Below, one piece after another: positions 21,166 to 31,691 of a DNA stretch of 31,691 nt. Position 1 is the first letter of the stretch, and every line of letters starts with the position of its first letter. The position numbers were made by a program, and so were the translations under genes. The notes beneath the pieces were generated by a model. The model did no database searches. It saw only the letters and a program-made list of their open reading frames with translations, and had not been told where the DNA came from. Origin of the DNA: Pelargonium nanum (taxonomy: Eukaryota; Streptophyta; Magnoliopsida; Geraniales; Geraniaceae); contig JAYMTF010000686.1 in NCBI GenBank assembly GCA_036897485.1, positions 1-31,691 on the forward strand. Direction: 5' to 3'.

Positions 21166-22860
21166 AAGAAAATGATTTTTTGATGTAAAATGTACGTGTG
21201 TTTTTCATATAAAAACTTTGTTATTTTGAACGGATTCATATAAAAAACTTAAATTTCGTATTATTTGCATAAATAAAAAAGGTTACACTCATAAAAGTTT
21301 AAATTGTAAAATTAAAATAATAACTACTCCCAAATAAAAAAAAATAACTACTCTGGAAACCCTAACCGTCTTTTCTCTTCTCTCTAGTTCTTCGTTTGAA
21401 CCATCATCGATCTCTTTTCAATCGGCGTTTCAATTTATCCCCCGCATTATAACGCTTTGAATAAACACATATTTGACCTGATTTAATTTATTCTTTCGTT
21501 GGTTTCATCATCACTATTGTTTCATCTTGTACGACCCCTTTGCAGATGTCTCGTTATCATCTCCTCCTTTATTATGTGCTAATTTGTGAGAGTGTGCTTC
21601 TTTGTTCTTTTTAAATTGTGTGAGAGTATGTTTATTATGGATAGATTAATTTTTCTCATGTTATTCTGTTTTAAATTATATTTTAGTATTTTTCATATTT
21701 TTAAAGTTGGTTTTTATTACGGTCTGTCTTCCCTTGTTGGAAGTTGTCATTATTATGAGTTTATAGGTATTATTTGGTCCTACTGGGAGGCATTGGTTCG
21801 GCAGGGACTCAAGAATGACGATTGGTTATTGTTACTGATTTTATTCATGTCGTTGTTGGATTTAGAACCCAAAAAGATGGAACTAAAATTTTCGGTTTGA
21901 GTAATTACGATTCAACATAATTCTTTAACATAACAAAATTTGTGTTTGTAAAACATTATGCGAAACGTAGTGGCCTATGAGATTGTTAGGTCTATAGTTC
22001 TAAGTAAAACGCGCAATATTAGCCATTGAGTTGTAACTAGTTGATATTTATTTAATAAAATATAATAGCTTATTTCGAAAAAATTAAGAATATACAAATG
22101 ATAGTAATGGAAGTAGTAACTTTGTTGAACCCCAAATGAATAGAGCAGTGTGGGATCGGAATTTGACCCTCCCCACCTCTACCCCCTACATGAGTTGTGC
22201 ACTCAAAAGTGGAAAGGAGAAAAACGCACAACTCCCAATAAGGCTTACATTTTTGCCCTATTTAACACTCTGCTAATGGGTCCTTGCCACGTGGATATCC
22301 ACAGTATATTCATTCCACCATTCTTTTCACTTTTTTTTTGGTGGGGACCGTAACACAACACCAACAACAGCTACAGTAGCAGCAGATGAGATCTATTCAA
22401 ACAAAAACAAAGAGGTCAATGGTCTTCCACTGCCTTTCTTCTTTTACTAACAATTACCTACAAATATCATTACAATAATAACATTCACAATTCATATGTA
22501 AATTGCTCCAATATGTTATATATAAACAGTACAGTCAACAAACAGACTGAGACAGTGTTTGTATTTAAATACAAAGTGAAAAGGAAAAGAAACAACAGAA
22601 CACAAACAGCCACAGCCCCTCTTGCTTTCTCTCCTTTTCATGTCTCTCTCTCTCTCTCTGCAAAAAAGCAACACCCAATTTCTCCATTCCCACACACAAT
22701 CACAAAACACAAACACAATGCCTTTGCTTTTTCTCTTTTTCTAATTTCATATAATATGTACATGACAATGAATCAATGAATGAATAAAGGGCACAACAGC
22801 ATCAACACATTTCTTTTTTCAAATACCTCACAAAAATATAAAAATGAATCCATGAAATTC
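21166..22860. other. AT-rich stretch with an orphan leader-like segment
   Basis: At 21350-21560 the plus strand has a telo-box (aaaccctaa, 21357-21365), a CT-rich leader, and ...ctttgcag followed by an ATG at 21546 whose frame closes after 22 codons. The frame at 21586-21900 is hydrophobic and AT-driven and I do not call it a gene. A (CT)n run lies at about 22642-22660. Otherwise nothing is recognised. The end nearest 22900 may include the 3' end of the kinase transcript. Confidence 0.4.
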
Positions 22861-22897
22861 CACAACTATCCATCCTTTCTATAATCTGTACACTTCT

Positions 22898-23321
22898 TTT
22901 TATTCCAACTCTCCTACCCTTCTTTTTTCAATCTTCCCTCAAGGAAAACACTTTTTTTTTTCTCTTCCCTATACCTATCTTTCAAATCTTCACATTCCTT
23001 GGTTCCCACAAAAAAAATTCCCAGCCAAAAAGAAAAAAAAAAATTCCAAATTTTTAGTCTCCACCTTGGACAATGTACAAGCAGTTAGTTCCCCACCACC
23101 ACCCACCATCTTCAACAATGTGCTGATATTCATCAAAATTCAGCCAATTGAGCATCCTCAAGTTTCAGCCCAAAACCCACCACAATTTCCGGCGGCCTCG
23201 ATCCATCCCCGCCCGAGTAAGCCCCCGCCAGATAGGCAGAGCTTTATGCCTGCATACTCGGGACTGGTGAATTTTCTCAAATCAACCGCAGCATGAGTTC
23301 CATTTTGCATTTTGCTCGAGG
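22898..23321 (-). other. Probable 3' UTR of the PIP5K gene
   Basis: Downstream of the stop codon on the minus strand, about 420 bp of non-coding DNA leads to an AATAAA signal (22903-22898). No other gene intervenes. The plus ORF at 23066-23296 is proline-rich by chance and lacks context. The true cleavage site cannot be fixed from the sequence alone. Confidence 0.4.
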
Positions 23322-26300
23322 CTACCTGTCTTCCACAAATATTCTCCCTATGAAGTCTCTAAACCTCTTTGAATAAAGCTTTGGGTCAACAGCTGAGATC
23401 GAAGTAGGATCTGCCTGTAAAGACTTGTATGCATGCTCCAACTTCTTGCTGATATCGTAGTCTTGTAAGATATCGATGATCCCAAAATAAAGGACGACTT
23501 CATAGACCTCGCCGTTTCTTGATGGGGTCAAATGGCTGAACCCACCTGGAGTGTATTGGTCAAAATCGCTCCTTCTGGCCATTCTCTCTGCTCTTGCAGG
23601 CATGTTTGCTCCTAATCTGATCAATGGCTTCCTGATACAGAACAATTTTAAAAAATAATTAGGTTTCATTCATTCTAAAAAGTTAAAACTCATAGTAAAA
23701 ACATGTTGATCACAACCTATATTTTCTTTGAACTTGTCTCCGATAGACAATCAATACAAATCTTAATTCTCAATACTGTCACTATTTTATAGCCAAATTT
23801 GCATTTCAAGCAACAAAAAATTAACTGAGGATTATATTATTTTTCTTCCAGAAAAACAAATCAATGATCAATAAACCACTCCACATGATTCTTATCTATG
23901 AAAGGGTAGGACTGGGACCACACTCATGCCCCCACAAATAACTGTTGTCTAGTAGACAACCCCCACTGAATCACCAACTCTAGGCCCTTTCAATTATTCC
24001 AATGAAAATGATAATTCATAGAGGAAAGAATTGGCCACAGACTAGAATGCCACTACAATTTGCTAGACAGAGCTCAACCGTGACACCCTCTTCTAAATTC
24101 TAATGCACAACAAAATGTAATAAATATTAAATACCATAAGCAACTTTACTGTTTTTTTTCCATCTCTTTTTTATGTCTTAGGCTCATCTCCATGGAAACT
24201 TCTACAATTACAATCCATTTTTAACAAATTATCAAGTTTTAGAACAATTCATTCCACGGCAATAAGAGGCTTCAACCATAAACCAACAAATAGAGAATGC
24301 AGTCAAGGGGTCATACCTGCCGGCTAAAACCCTATCCATGTCTTGCAGCTCCGCTTCAAGAAATCGACAACCCCGCATGAACTTCTCATTTTGAAAGGAA
24401 TCACTTTTACCTGCACAGTATACATACACTTTCAACTCAATATTCTTATTGCTGCAGAAAGTCATCTACTTGTAATGAGAGAATTATTATGATCAATTAC
24501 CCGAGCGCAAAAGAAATGGTGACAGTCCCATCTTGTCACCAGTGTTGTCATCACGAAAGTGAAGACCAACTAGAAGACTGTAATCCATGATTCTCTCAGC
24601 TTCCAAGAACTCACAGTCTCGTTCAATTTGCCTGCCATTGATTCATGCATGTTAAAACAAATGTAAGAAGGATGAATTGAACAGAAAGTCAAATCCAAAT
24701 AGGTACTTTGAACTTACTTGATAAGCTCCTGGTACCAATTTCGTTGGAGTCGGAACACAAAATTCAGATCAAGATCCTTGAGAGTGGTTGTTTCATCAAT
24801 CTCCCCCTCCGGCTTATCTGTTGACCGGCCATAGGAGGAACCTTTTAGGTCGAAACGCCTATGGATGCGATACTCCGAGCAGAATAAATTTCCCATTACA
24901 ATGAATCGAGTCTGGTTTCCAATCATGCAATTTGTAGTTAGATACAAATAAGTTACTAATCAAGCAATACACCAAAACACAAGCAGTTCAATACCTTTTG
25001 ACCTCCAATGGGTTTGACACAATGCACACCAAAGAATTTCGTCACAAGCGAATTCTCATACCGACAAACATGTTGATAATAACTGGGAAGCATCCTAATA
25101 AGCACCTGCACATGAACCAGCAAAATCTTAATATTAGGTTTTACTAAGAATGTAGACTGGTAACTGCAAAACTAAGCTATTCTGGCTTTTACATTTTTCT
25201 ACACTGGTACAAAAGTAGAATTAGTGGGTAACTAACCTTGACTTCTGATTTCTTCACTGTCTTAATCATGAATCTATCATCCTGAGTAAGATAAAAGAAG
25301 CTTCCACTCTTGCCTGGCGAAGATAGCTCTCTGAGGGCATCATTTCCACAAATGGCTAGCATGTAATCAGCAGGATCTACTTGGAATAGCTCCCTCAAAT
25401 GCCTAAATTATCAAAATAAGTCAGTCACAGAATAGCCAAAAGAAATCGATACAGGTGCGAAAACCGCAACTCCAAAAATGGTGGAAGACAAAATGAACAT
25501 CATTCATACAAAGCATATACACTTCAGAACAAAGCATGTATTATTGAAAAACGGAACCTCCAAAAATGGAACCAAAAGTTTTAAAGGAACTGAGACAGCA
25601 ATTACCTAAACACAACCGGGCAATAATCTTTCCACCGGAACTCCACGGATTGATGAGGTGGAGTGATCTTTGACCCTTCGGCCGGAAACCTCGTCCAAAA
25701 TTTCTCCTTCGGATCAAAATCAGTAGGCTTAAGGGGCCGAAGAACAGAAGCATGCTTGCCAACAGAATACCTTTTAAAAAACACCAAGATTAGACCATTA
25801 ACATCCCAAGAAAATCATCAACAAAACAGAACAAATATAAGGTATCAAGCCATCAAATGAAAAACTACCTGATACCCAGTTGCAAATTAAGCATCAATTC
25901 GTAATTCTTATGCCCCTTTGATATAGTCTGGCCTGGCTTCTTGGCCTCGCCGGCAAAGCAACACGGGCTCCTCCGGAACTGCTTAATCCCGTCGCGATCC
26001 ACCCCAGCACCGTTCCGGTACAGTATCGACGCCTCCACATTATCGATTATATCACAAGTGATGTCTCCAGCCTCCCCATCCGATTCCCAGATGCAAATCC
26101 TCGGGAAATTCCTGTCCGTCAAGCTCCCCCGAGCTCCGTCCACCGACGACCTCTTCCTAGTCACCGCCGTTAGCAGCATATTGTCTCCTTCAGGACCTTT
26201 CAGGCATTGCTCCTTCCCATTTCCGGGGTAGAAAGTCCCGTTCAGCTGCTGAATCTTCAGGTCCTTGTTCCAGGTTCCGACGTAGCAGCTGCCGTCCGGC

Positions 26301-27052
26301 CACGTGAAAACTCCGTTCCCTTTCGGAACTCCGTTTTCCCATTGCCCGTCGTATCGGTTCCCGTTGGACCAAATCAGGACTCCTCTGCCGGAGATGACGC
26401 CGCTCTTCCACTCTCCGATGTACTCGTTCCCGTTCCGCCACACGTACCGCCCCTGGCCGTCCTGGAGGTTCCGCTTCCACGAACCCTCGTAAAAATCGCC
26501 GTTGGCGTACCGTTTCTGTCCGTACCCGTGCTTCCGATCCGCGCTCCACGAGCCCCGATACGAGTCGCCGTCGGATCCGATGAAGGTTCCGAAGCCCTCC
26601 ATCCGACCCGACTTGAATTCCCCCTCGAAGGTCGCTCCGGAGGGCCACGAGAATTTGCCCTTCCCGGAGGCCTTCCCTCTCCGCCACTCGCCTTCGTACA
26701 TGCAGCCGTCAGTCCAGAGGTACTTCCCGGATCCGTGCGGGGAGTTGCCGGAGAAGCTCCCGATGTAGAGATCGCCGTTCGGCAGGTGCTTCTCGACCGC
26801 CGCCGAGGAGCTGGCGAGGGTCGTGATGGTGGTGGGCGTGACCCTCCGCGTGCACGCCTGGGATCGGCTCCGGCCGACCACAATCGGCGGCGAAGCCGCA
26901 ACGACAACCCCAGTGGCTGGCGGGGCCGGAGCAGCAGCAAGTAACGGCTTCTGAGCCTCTAACGAAACCACCTTATCCTCCTCCGATTTCTTCTTCTTGG
27001 TAGCTGAAACGACGTCGCTCGGGTCATCAAACACCAGTGCTGCTTCACGCAT
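23322..27052 (-). CDS. PIP5K: Phosphatidylinositol-4-phosphate 5-kinase with MORN repeats
   Basis: This enzyme phosphorylates PtdIns4P to PtdIns(4,5)P2 at the plasma membrane, acting in membrane trafficking, cytoskeleton and signalling. Coding exons on the minus strand: 27052-25869, 25770-25606, 25402-25237, 25105-24995, 24911-24718, 24631-24501, 24410-24317 and 23631-23322. All introns have GT/AG ends and the exons join in frame to 784 residues, normal for plant type-B PIP5Ks. Residues 1-95 are variable and Ala/Pro/Val-rich. Residues 96-279 hold eight 23-residue MORN repeats (YEGEW-type), thought to aid membrane targeting. The kinase domain spans about 385-784, with GKSGSFF (480-486) and the nucleotide-binding Lys in MIKTVKK (497), MDYSLL (622-627), YFGIID (730-735), and the activation-loop segment DPKLYSKRF (764-772). 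No defect is seen. Exon 1 is markedly GC-rich. Closest to the PIP5K1/2/3 group by layout; the exact paralogue is uncertain. Confidence 0.96.
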
Positions 27053-27300
27053 CTTTTGAACTACTCAACCAAACAAAACCCTCTCCTCTACTGTGCCAGC
27101 ATTTGAAATATCTCGAAGAAGAAGAAGAGTCGGTCACCGGAATTTGAGCATTACCGGCGGAGATTGTTTCTGGGTTGGGATCAATTTTTAATCTTTCTCT
27201 CTCTCTCTCTGTGTTTTGAGAGCTTAGTGTTTGGGAATAATAATGGGTGCCAATCCTAGAAAACAGCAAGAAGAAGCTGAGAGAGAGAAGAGAGGGGAGT
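27053..27300 (-). promoter_or_regulatory. 5' leader of PIP5K with two short uORFs and GA tract
   Basis: Upstream of the kinase ATG on the minus strand lies a leader with a (GA)n tract (27192-27212) and a cttcttcttcttc run near 27120. Two upstream ORFs are present: ATG at 27151 ending at 27134 (five codons, then stop) and ATG at 27102 ending at 27088 (four codons, then stop). Both would be met by scanning ribosomes if transcription starts upstream of 27151. No TATA box was seen in the first 300 bp, which suits a pyrimidine/GA-type plant promoter. Start site and any leader intron are not visible. Confidence 0.45.
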
Positions 27301-28989
27301 GGCAAAATGGTAAATAAGGAAAAAGTGGAAGTGATGAGCCGGCATTGGCACTGCCTAGGGAACGTTGCTACCATACAACAGGGCTAATTGTACCGCGCAG
27401 CGCTGCACGACATTGTTGTGACGATTGTGCCCTCGCTGCTTCCTTCTAATTACTGATATCATCCTTTTTATTCCCAACAGCAGTATCTTCCACTGGTTTC
27501 ATCGTGACGTGACGGAATCGACTAGGAAGGTTTTGCCCTTCGGAACCACCTTAATTACGAAGGTGCCATTGGTCCTACAATAACAATGATGGTCGGGGTG
27601 ACACACCCAAAGTTTGGGTTTGACGATTCCGTGTTTAATTTGAAAGACATTTGTGGGTTTAAAACTCCTGCTAATACTAATTTTAATATTAATATTAATA
27701 TTAATATTGTTGCTATTATACCTTAAGTATATACCATTAAATGTTAATTACTATAGAGCATAGTCTTTACAAGGTCTCTTTTTTCTAGTAACCTGAGAAC
27801 TCTACAAGAAGGGTTCCTTGGACCCACCCGATAACATCAAGCACGATACCGTGGAAGTAACCAATTAAAAAGGTATGTATGTTTCTTTAGAAATTGAACA
27901 ACTCTTAAGATAAAATATTGCTCAGGATACGAGTGGTTATCTTATCACTTTTATGTGTGAATATGTATACATATGTTAGTTAAATTTGATAAAATAACAT
28001 TAAGAGTTGACACCTCGTCACGTTTAAGGATTTAAAACGAAAATGTCATATATATTACAAATACTCTTCATTTTTTATTTGTTACATGTAATCATTTATT
28101 AGGTAATAACATTTATTATTAACATTAATAATAGGAATCGTTATTACACTTTAGAAGTATAATAGGTAGGTAATAGTTATTTATATGGAAGTTACTCTCA
28201 CAATGATATATTCATTTTGTTGGATGAGAGACTTTTACAAAATCTTCTAAATTTTAAATAGTAGTTATTTTATTCATGTTTTCTATATCTTTTTCATGTG
28301 AGACTTATAAACATCATTGTTTCACCGATTGTAAATTTTATTATTTTTTGTTAATGTTAAGCGATTAGTTTTCTTAATTCAAGTAAATAATTTTTAATTG
28401 ATTGTTTAAGTTGACAAATTTGGAATTGAACATTTGGATAGGTAAAAATTTGTTGACATGTGATCTAATTTAGAATCCAAAGATGATATGTTGAACTTCG
28501 AAATGCAATTAGCTTTACTATATCATTACATTTTTGTAGTTTTTCTACTTATTTTTACGATGAAAGTTTTCATAACTCAAGTGAAAACGGTACAATGATT
28601 AACTAAATTGACTTGTGGACAAATGTATTTTAGAGTCTCTAGTTCTAGTTACACTATTGCTAATGTGATATTGGGTAAAATTTTTAAAGCATTTCGTATT
28701 CTTAAGGCTAATTCTAAATCAGATAATGAATTATCTTCAATAAAAATTAAAATTGCAAGAAAAGTTTGACAAGTATTAGGGTGACACTTATAAGATAAAC
28801 ATGTTTATTTTCATTGCTCGTATATTTGAGCATATACACAAATTTTTGTTTGTTAAGTATGTGATTAGTGATGTGCATTTTCTGAATTTTGACTCTAATA
28901 TCTAACCGGGCTATAAACGAGTAAAAGTAACATATATTGCCAAATGGGTTAGAATTTTTTCCATATAAATGGGCTAAAACAACTTGACC
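27301..28989. other. Upstream region of PIP5K, then AT-rich spacer
   Basis: 27301-27600 has mixed composition with ACGT-core elements (cgtgacgtgacgg near 27503-27515) and is the likely kinase promoter region. From about 27600 the DNA is AT-rich, with an (aatatt)n microsatellite at 27683-27708. The minus ORF 28747-29013 is AT-driven. No other gene is supported. Confidence 0.45.
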
Positions 28990-30480
28990 ATGCACAAAAA
29001 AATCATAAGTCAAAAGGCCAGTAAGAGGACAACATGTGGCTTGTCATATTCAGTTTTCATCCACATACTTCTAAGTCAAAGCATTAAGTCAATGTTCTGT
29101 CAAAGAATTAGTCAAATACGGAAGAGGGTCGAGTCAAGTTCAGCTAAAGGTTCGGATAACACCGAAAAATCAAGTAGCACGGCGACGGGAACATAAGCAT
29201 CCGAACATGGGGATGCACAAGACGTCCATGCAAGGCGCGTCCGCAAGACACTCCACAAGTCTTGATCTGCATGTACCTAAGCATCTTTTTCTTTGCTTGC
29301 CTCCAAGACCACGAGAGGTATGCCAAGCAACTACTCTCCTTCAACACACTCATTTTCAATACTCTCGCACGATTATTCTTCCCACATCAATACTTGCTTG
29401 CAAAATTACGAGCATGCAAGCTCTCATATTCGCGTGCGGACATACTTCACTTGTGGATGATCCCCACATCTTCATACAAACGAATATCTTCGCGGATCTG
29501 TATGTCATTCGTGAAGACTTACGCGAGCGTGAGGCTAAGTCATTCATCTGCAGAGCACGCACGTCCGAGCTCGCACCTATCATGCGAGCCTATCCTAGTT
29601 TGCATGCAATATCCTTCCTCGAGTCCACTTTTCTTGCTCATGCATCAACTTTACTCAACAAACAAGCACTTGCAAGTCTCCATTAACTCCACACACAAGG
29701 ATCAAGCCTTCATATGGACATGGACTCATGGAATCCATAATCTCTTTCCCGCGCGCAGAGTAAAATACGTATGGACTAGCATTTGGTCTGTTCAGGACTC
29801 GCATCCAAGTCTGCATCCGTATTCGTACACCATATATGCTTCTCGCGTAAGAGTCTAAGCCGCGTGTCACACAGACCTATCACCCATGCACCAAGCTAGC
29901 CTTCCCACGAAGTAAGAACACATTGCATATTTTATTGTCTCATGCTTATTGAAAAGGTTCTCACGTGAACATCATCTCCTTCTATTGAAAGAAAGATAAT
30001 TCAAAGAATTTGTTTCTTCCCTTAACTCGAATGGTTCATAGAGAACATAGAGAGTGATGCTCCTCGTGGACATGCTCCCTATGGACATGTTCATCGCATA
30101 TATGCTTTTTTGGAGAATAAGAGTACCAAGTTCACTAGTGGGACCCGCATACCTCTCAACCAATCAGGCACCACCATTTCATCAAGTGAGTTGGATGACT
30201 ATAAATAGGACCATCCACCAAAAGGTAAATCAACCGATTTTTCACTAGCTTACTCCAAAAAAGCAAGAAAACTCTCTCTAACTTTCTTCGTGTTATTTGA
30301 GTGTTCTTCGAGATATTTGAACATTCTTCGAAGATTTTTGAACCTTCATAAGCTTGTCATATACATTTATGTTGATATCCTGATTCTCACTCCATAGGCG
30401 GTCTCTCGGACACATATCTGGAGTTTTTGCTTAACAATATATTCATCAATGTAGGTGATAGGTCTTGACCCAAGACGAGG
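28990..30480 (+). mobile_element. LTR-like retrotransposon remnant
   Basis: A GC-richer segment in AT-rich DNA with many overlapping short ORFs but no protein motif. Near its right end ccaatca (30160) is followed 40 bp later by TATAAATA (30200-30207), then by a CT/A-rich start region and a ggcggtctctcggacacat stretch. This order parallels the solo LTR at 6234-8531. The ends are not defined: no TG...CA pair with a matching 5-bp duplication could be confirmed. Confidence 0.4.
30160..30290 (+). promoter_or_regulatory. LTR-like core promoter: CCAAT and TATA boxes
   Basis: ccaat at 30160-30164 and tataaata at 30200-30207, preceded by a gtgggacccgc segment similar to agtggggtcc upstream of the first LTR core. 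It is followed by an A/C-rich leader with actctctctaac. No coding region of the expected size starts downstream, which favours an LTR remnant over a gene promoter. Confidence 0.45.
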
Positions 30481-31060
30481 ACCATTGATCCACTACCCTG
30501 ATCCGAGACCAAAAGATTTAACCCAAGTTCCTAATCCAAGACAAGCAACGACCGTCCTTGACACGTGGACTTGAGGTTGCTTAGTGAGATTATTTAAAAG
30601 ACAACCTATGAAAGTCACGCCTTAGCTTGGTAGACTCCCATAGAGTTAAAAAAAAACTTTGAGTTACACTCCGATGGTGAGCTCATGACAGGTATTTGGA
30701 GCGAGGTAAACCTTATTAGTAATCTTTTAGACTTCTTGACGACTCCACTATCAAGCTCTAACCCTCGAGCTCATGTGTGGCAACATCGTTTCCACATCGA
30801 CATGACATCATCGTCATCTCATCATGACATTAGTGTGACATTATAATCGCTTACTATTATATCATCTCTTAGTAATCACATAGCACCACATTGTGGGTAT
30901 AAGTATCACATCTCCCATAAGGATATAGGATACTTATTTTTCATTCTTAAATTATTTTCTCACATTTTCATATTTTCACTCTTTAAATTATCTCTCTGGC
31001 ATTCTTTTATATAGTGTACTTGCATTTCAGAATACTGAGTTTTGCTTAATAAGTACTTAA
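30481..31060 (+). mobile_element. Possible second LTR-like fragment
   Basis: Contains gtgggtataagtatcacatctcccataagg followed by T/C-rich sequence (ttcattcttaaattattttctc), a promoter-like arrangement often seen in short plant LTRs. No ends, target duplication or coding sequence were found, so this is tentative and may be part of the preceding remnant. Confidence 0.25.
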
Positions 31061-31642
31061 TATGTGGTATGTAGACCTATATTAGAATCTCTCAAGTTGA
31101 TTTAAATTCATTAGTAGAAATTTGGATCAAGTTTCAAAGTTCAATTCTAATGATAGACGTACAAGGGGCACTGTTAATTTCTTTTTCTTTTCCAAAAAAG
31201 TTAATCAATATAAGATATGTAAATGAAATCGGCGAGAAATATGGCCTCAATCGAACATAGATGAAGATGAGAAGTAATCGACAAACGAGGAATGAAACGG
31301 AGATAAGAGTTGGCGGAGACAGAGATCGCGAAATCCACCTTGAGCTCACATCGTAATCATTCGTAAAGTCTCAAATAAAGAAATAATAAAAGATTGGAAA
31401 AGGGGAAGAAACTAACTAAACTCATTCAAAATAGTTAGTTGATATTTTCATATGCATCTTATAAGTTAACTTAAATATTGTCTTGCAAGATGCAAAAAGC
31501 TGATAGAGTAAAGTCTTATCTCAACTTTATAAGAGCTTGCCACCACATTAAAGTACCCATTTATCCACCCAAGTGAATTTGTGGGAGCGGAGCGACCCGC
31601 TGGATCCAAACATTTTAAATGAGGTGTCATAATCTCATTGGT
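31061..31642. other. AT-rich spacer, no gene seen
   Basis: No ORF with a motif. A minus ORF at 31134-31349 is short and unsupported. The right end of the window cuts this region off shortly after the hairpin at 31643-31676. Confidence 0.45.
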
Positions 31643-31676
31643 GGCTTAGCCTAAGCCAAATAATTATTGGCTTAGG
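31643..31676. repeat. Strong hairpin with repeated GGCTTAG motif
   Basis: cctaagccaa (31650-31659) and ttggcttagg (31667-31676) form a perfect 10-bp inverted repeat around a 7-base loop (ataatta). Immediately to the left, ggcttag (31643-31649) pairs with ctaagcc (31651-31657) as an alternative stem, so one arm has two possible partners. It could be the terminal part of a MITE whose remainder lies beyond the window. Confidence 0.7.
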
Positions 31677-31691
31677 ATCTCAATCCTATAT

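Noticed and set aside
21586-21900. 104-codon plus-strand hydrophobic ORF
   Set aside because: AT-rich DNA gives Phe/Leu/Ile-rich translations by chance; there is no domain and no proper start context.
26207-26944. 245-codon plus-strand ORF opposite PIP5K exon 1
   Set aside because: Antisense shadow of the GC-rich MORN exon; the translation is low-complexity Pro/Val/Arg with no motif.
27045-27374. 109-codon minus-strand ORF overlapping the kinase start
   Set aside because: It is out of frame with the kinase, spans the GA tract and leader, and has a composition explained by these.
29207-29858. Overlapping plus-strand ORFs of 159 and 198 codons
   Set aside because: They overlap each other in different frames, have no motif and lie upstream of an LTR-like core promoter; better explained as stop-poor U3 sequence.
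28851-30436. TGTTAAG...CTTAACA as the ends of the right-hand LTR
   Set aside because: The 7-bp inverted match is perfect, but the flanking bases (ttgtt and atata) do not form a target duplication, and the left 140 bp look like ordinary AT-rich spacer.
1-31691. A CRISPR array, bacterial defence system or novel multigene system
   Set aside because: All tandem repeats lack the repeat-spacer pattern, no cas-like or operon-like genes occur, and the introns and transposons are plant-type.

Overview
This window looks like nuclear DNA of a flowering plant, probably a eudicot. It is AT-rich, holds one intron-containing gene of plant type, and is otherwise filled with decayed plant transposable elements. 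No bacterial operon, CRISPR array, rRNA gene or intact tRNA gene was seen.

Only one gene appears intact. It lies on the minus strand (23322-27052, eight coding exons) and encodes a MORN-repeat phosphatidylinositol-4-phosphate 5-kinase of 784 residues. All seven introns have GT/AG borders and the reading frame closes. Its leader carries a GA-rich stretch and two tiny upstream ORFs.

The rest, left to right. 1-2300 is AT-rich with a 60-bp tandem repeat and an RNase H remnant of a LINE (minus). 3240-4380 is a degenerate CACTA (TNP2-type) transposase. 5520-5760 holds a gene-like leader/first-exon fragment (minus). 6104-6201 is a short tRNA-type SINE flanked by a duplicated target. 6234-8531 is a GC-rich solo-LTR candidate with TG...CA ends and a 5-bp target duplication; it contains a 13-unit array of a 77-bp minisatellite, a second array of about 76 bp, and a CCAAT/TATA core. 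9868-12060 is a LINE fragment (minus) with ORF1 and the start of the endonuclease but no reverse transcriptase. 13225-13425 is a degenerate SINE-like segment. 14905-15605 is a plus-strand LINE fragment (start of ORF1 plus endonuclease). 15956-21151 is an almost full-length LINE (minus) bounded by a 14-bp target-site duplication. 21350-21560 looks like an orphan gene leader with a telo-box. 28990-30480 and 30480-31060 are LTR-like promoter regions. 31643-31676 is a strong hairpin at the right edge.

The kinase is a single-gene signalling function: it makes PtdIns(4,5)P2 at the plasma membrane. The remaining features are transposon history rather than a pathway. I found no convincing new multigene system. 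The most unusual structures are the minisatellite-bearing LTR and the stacked retroposon insertions around it.
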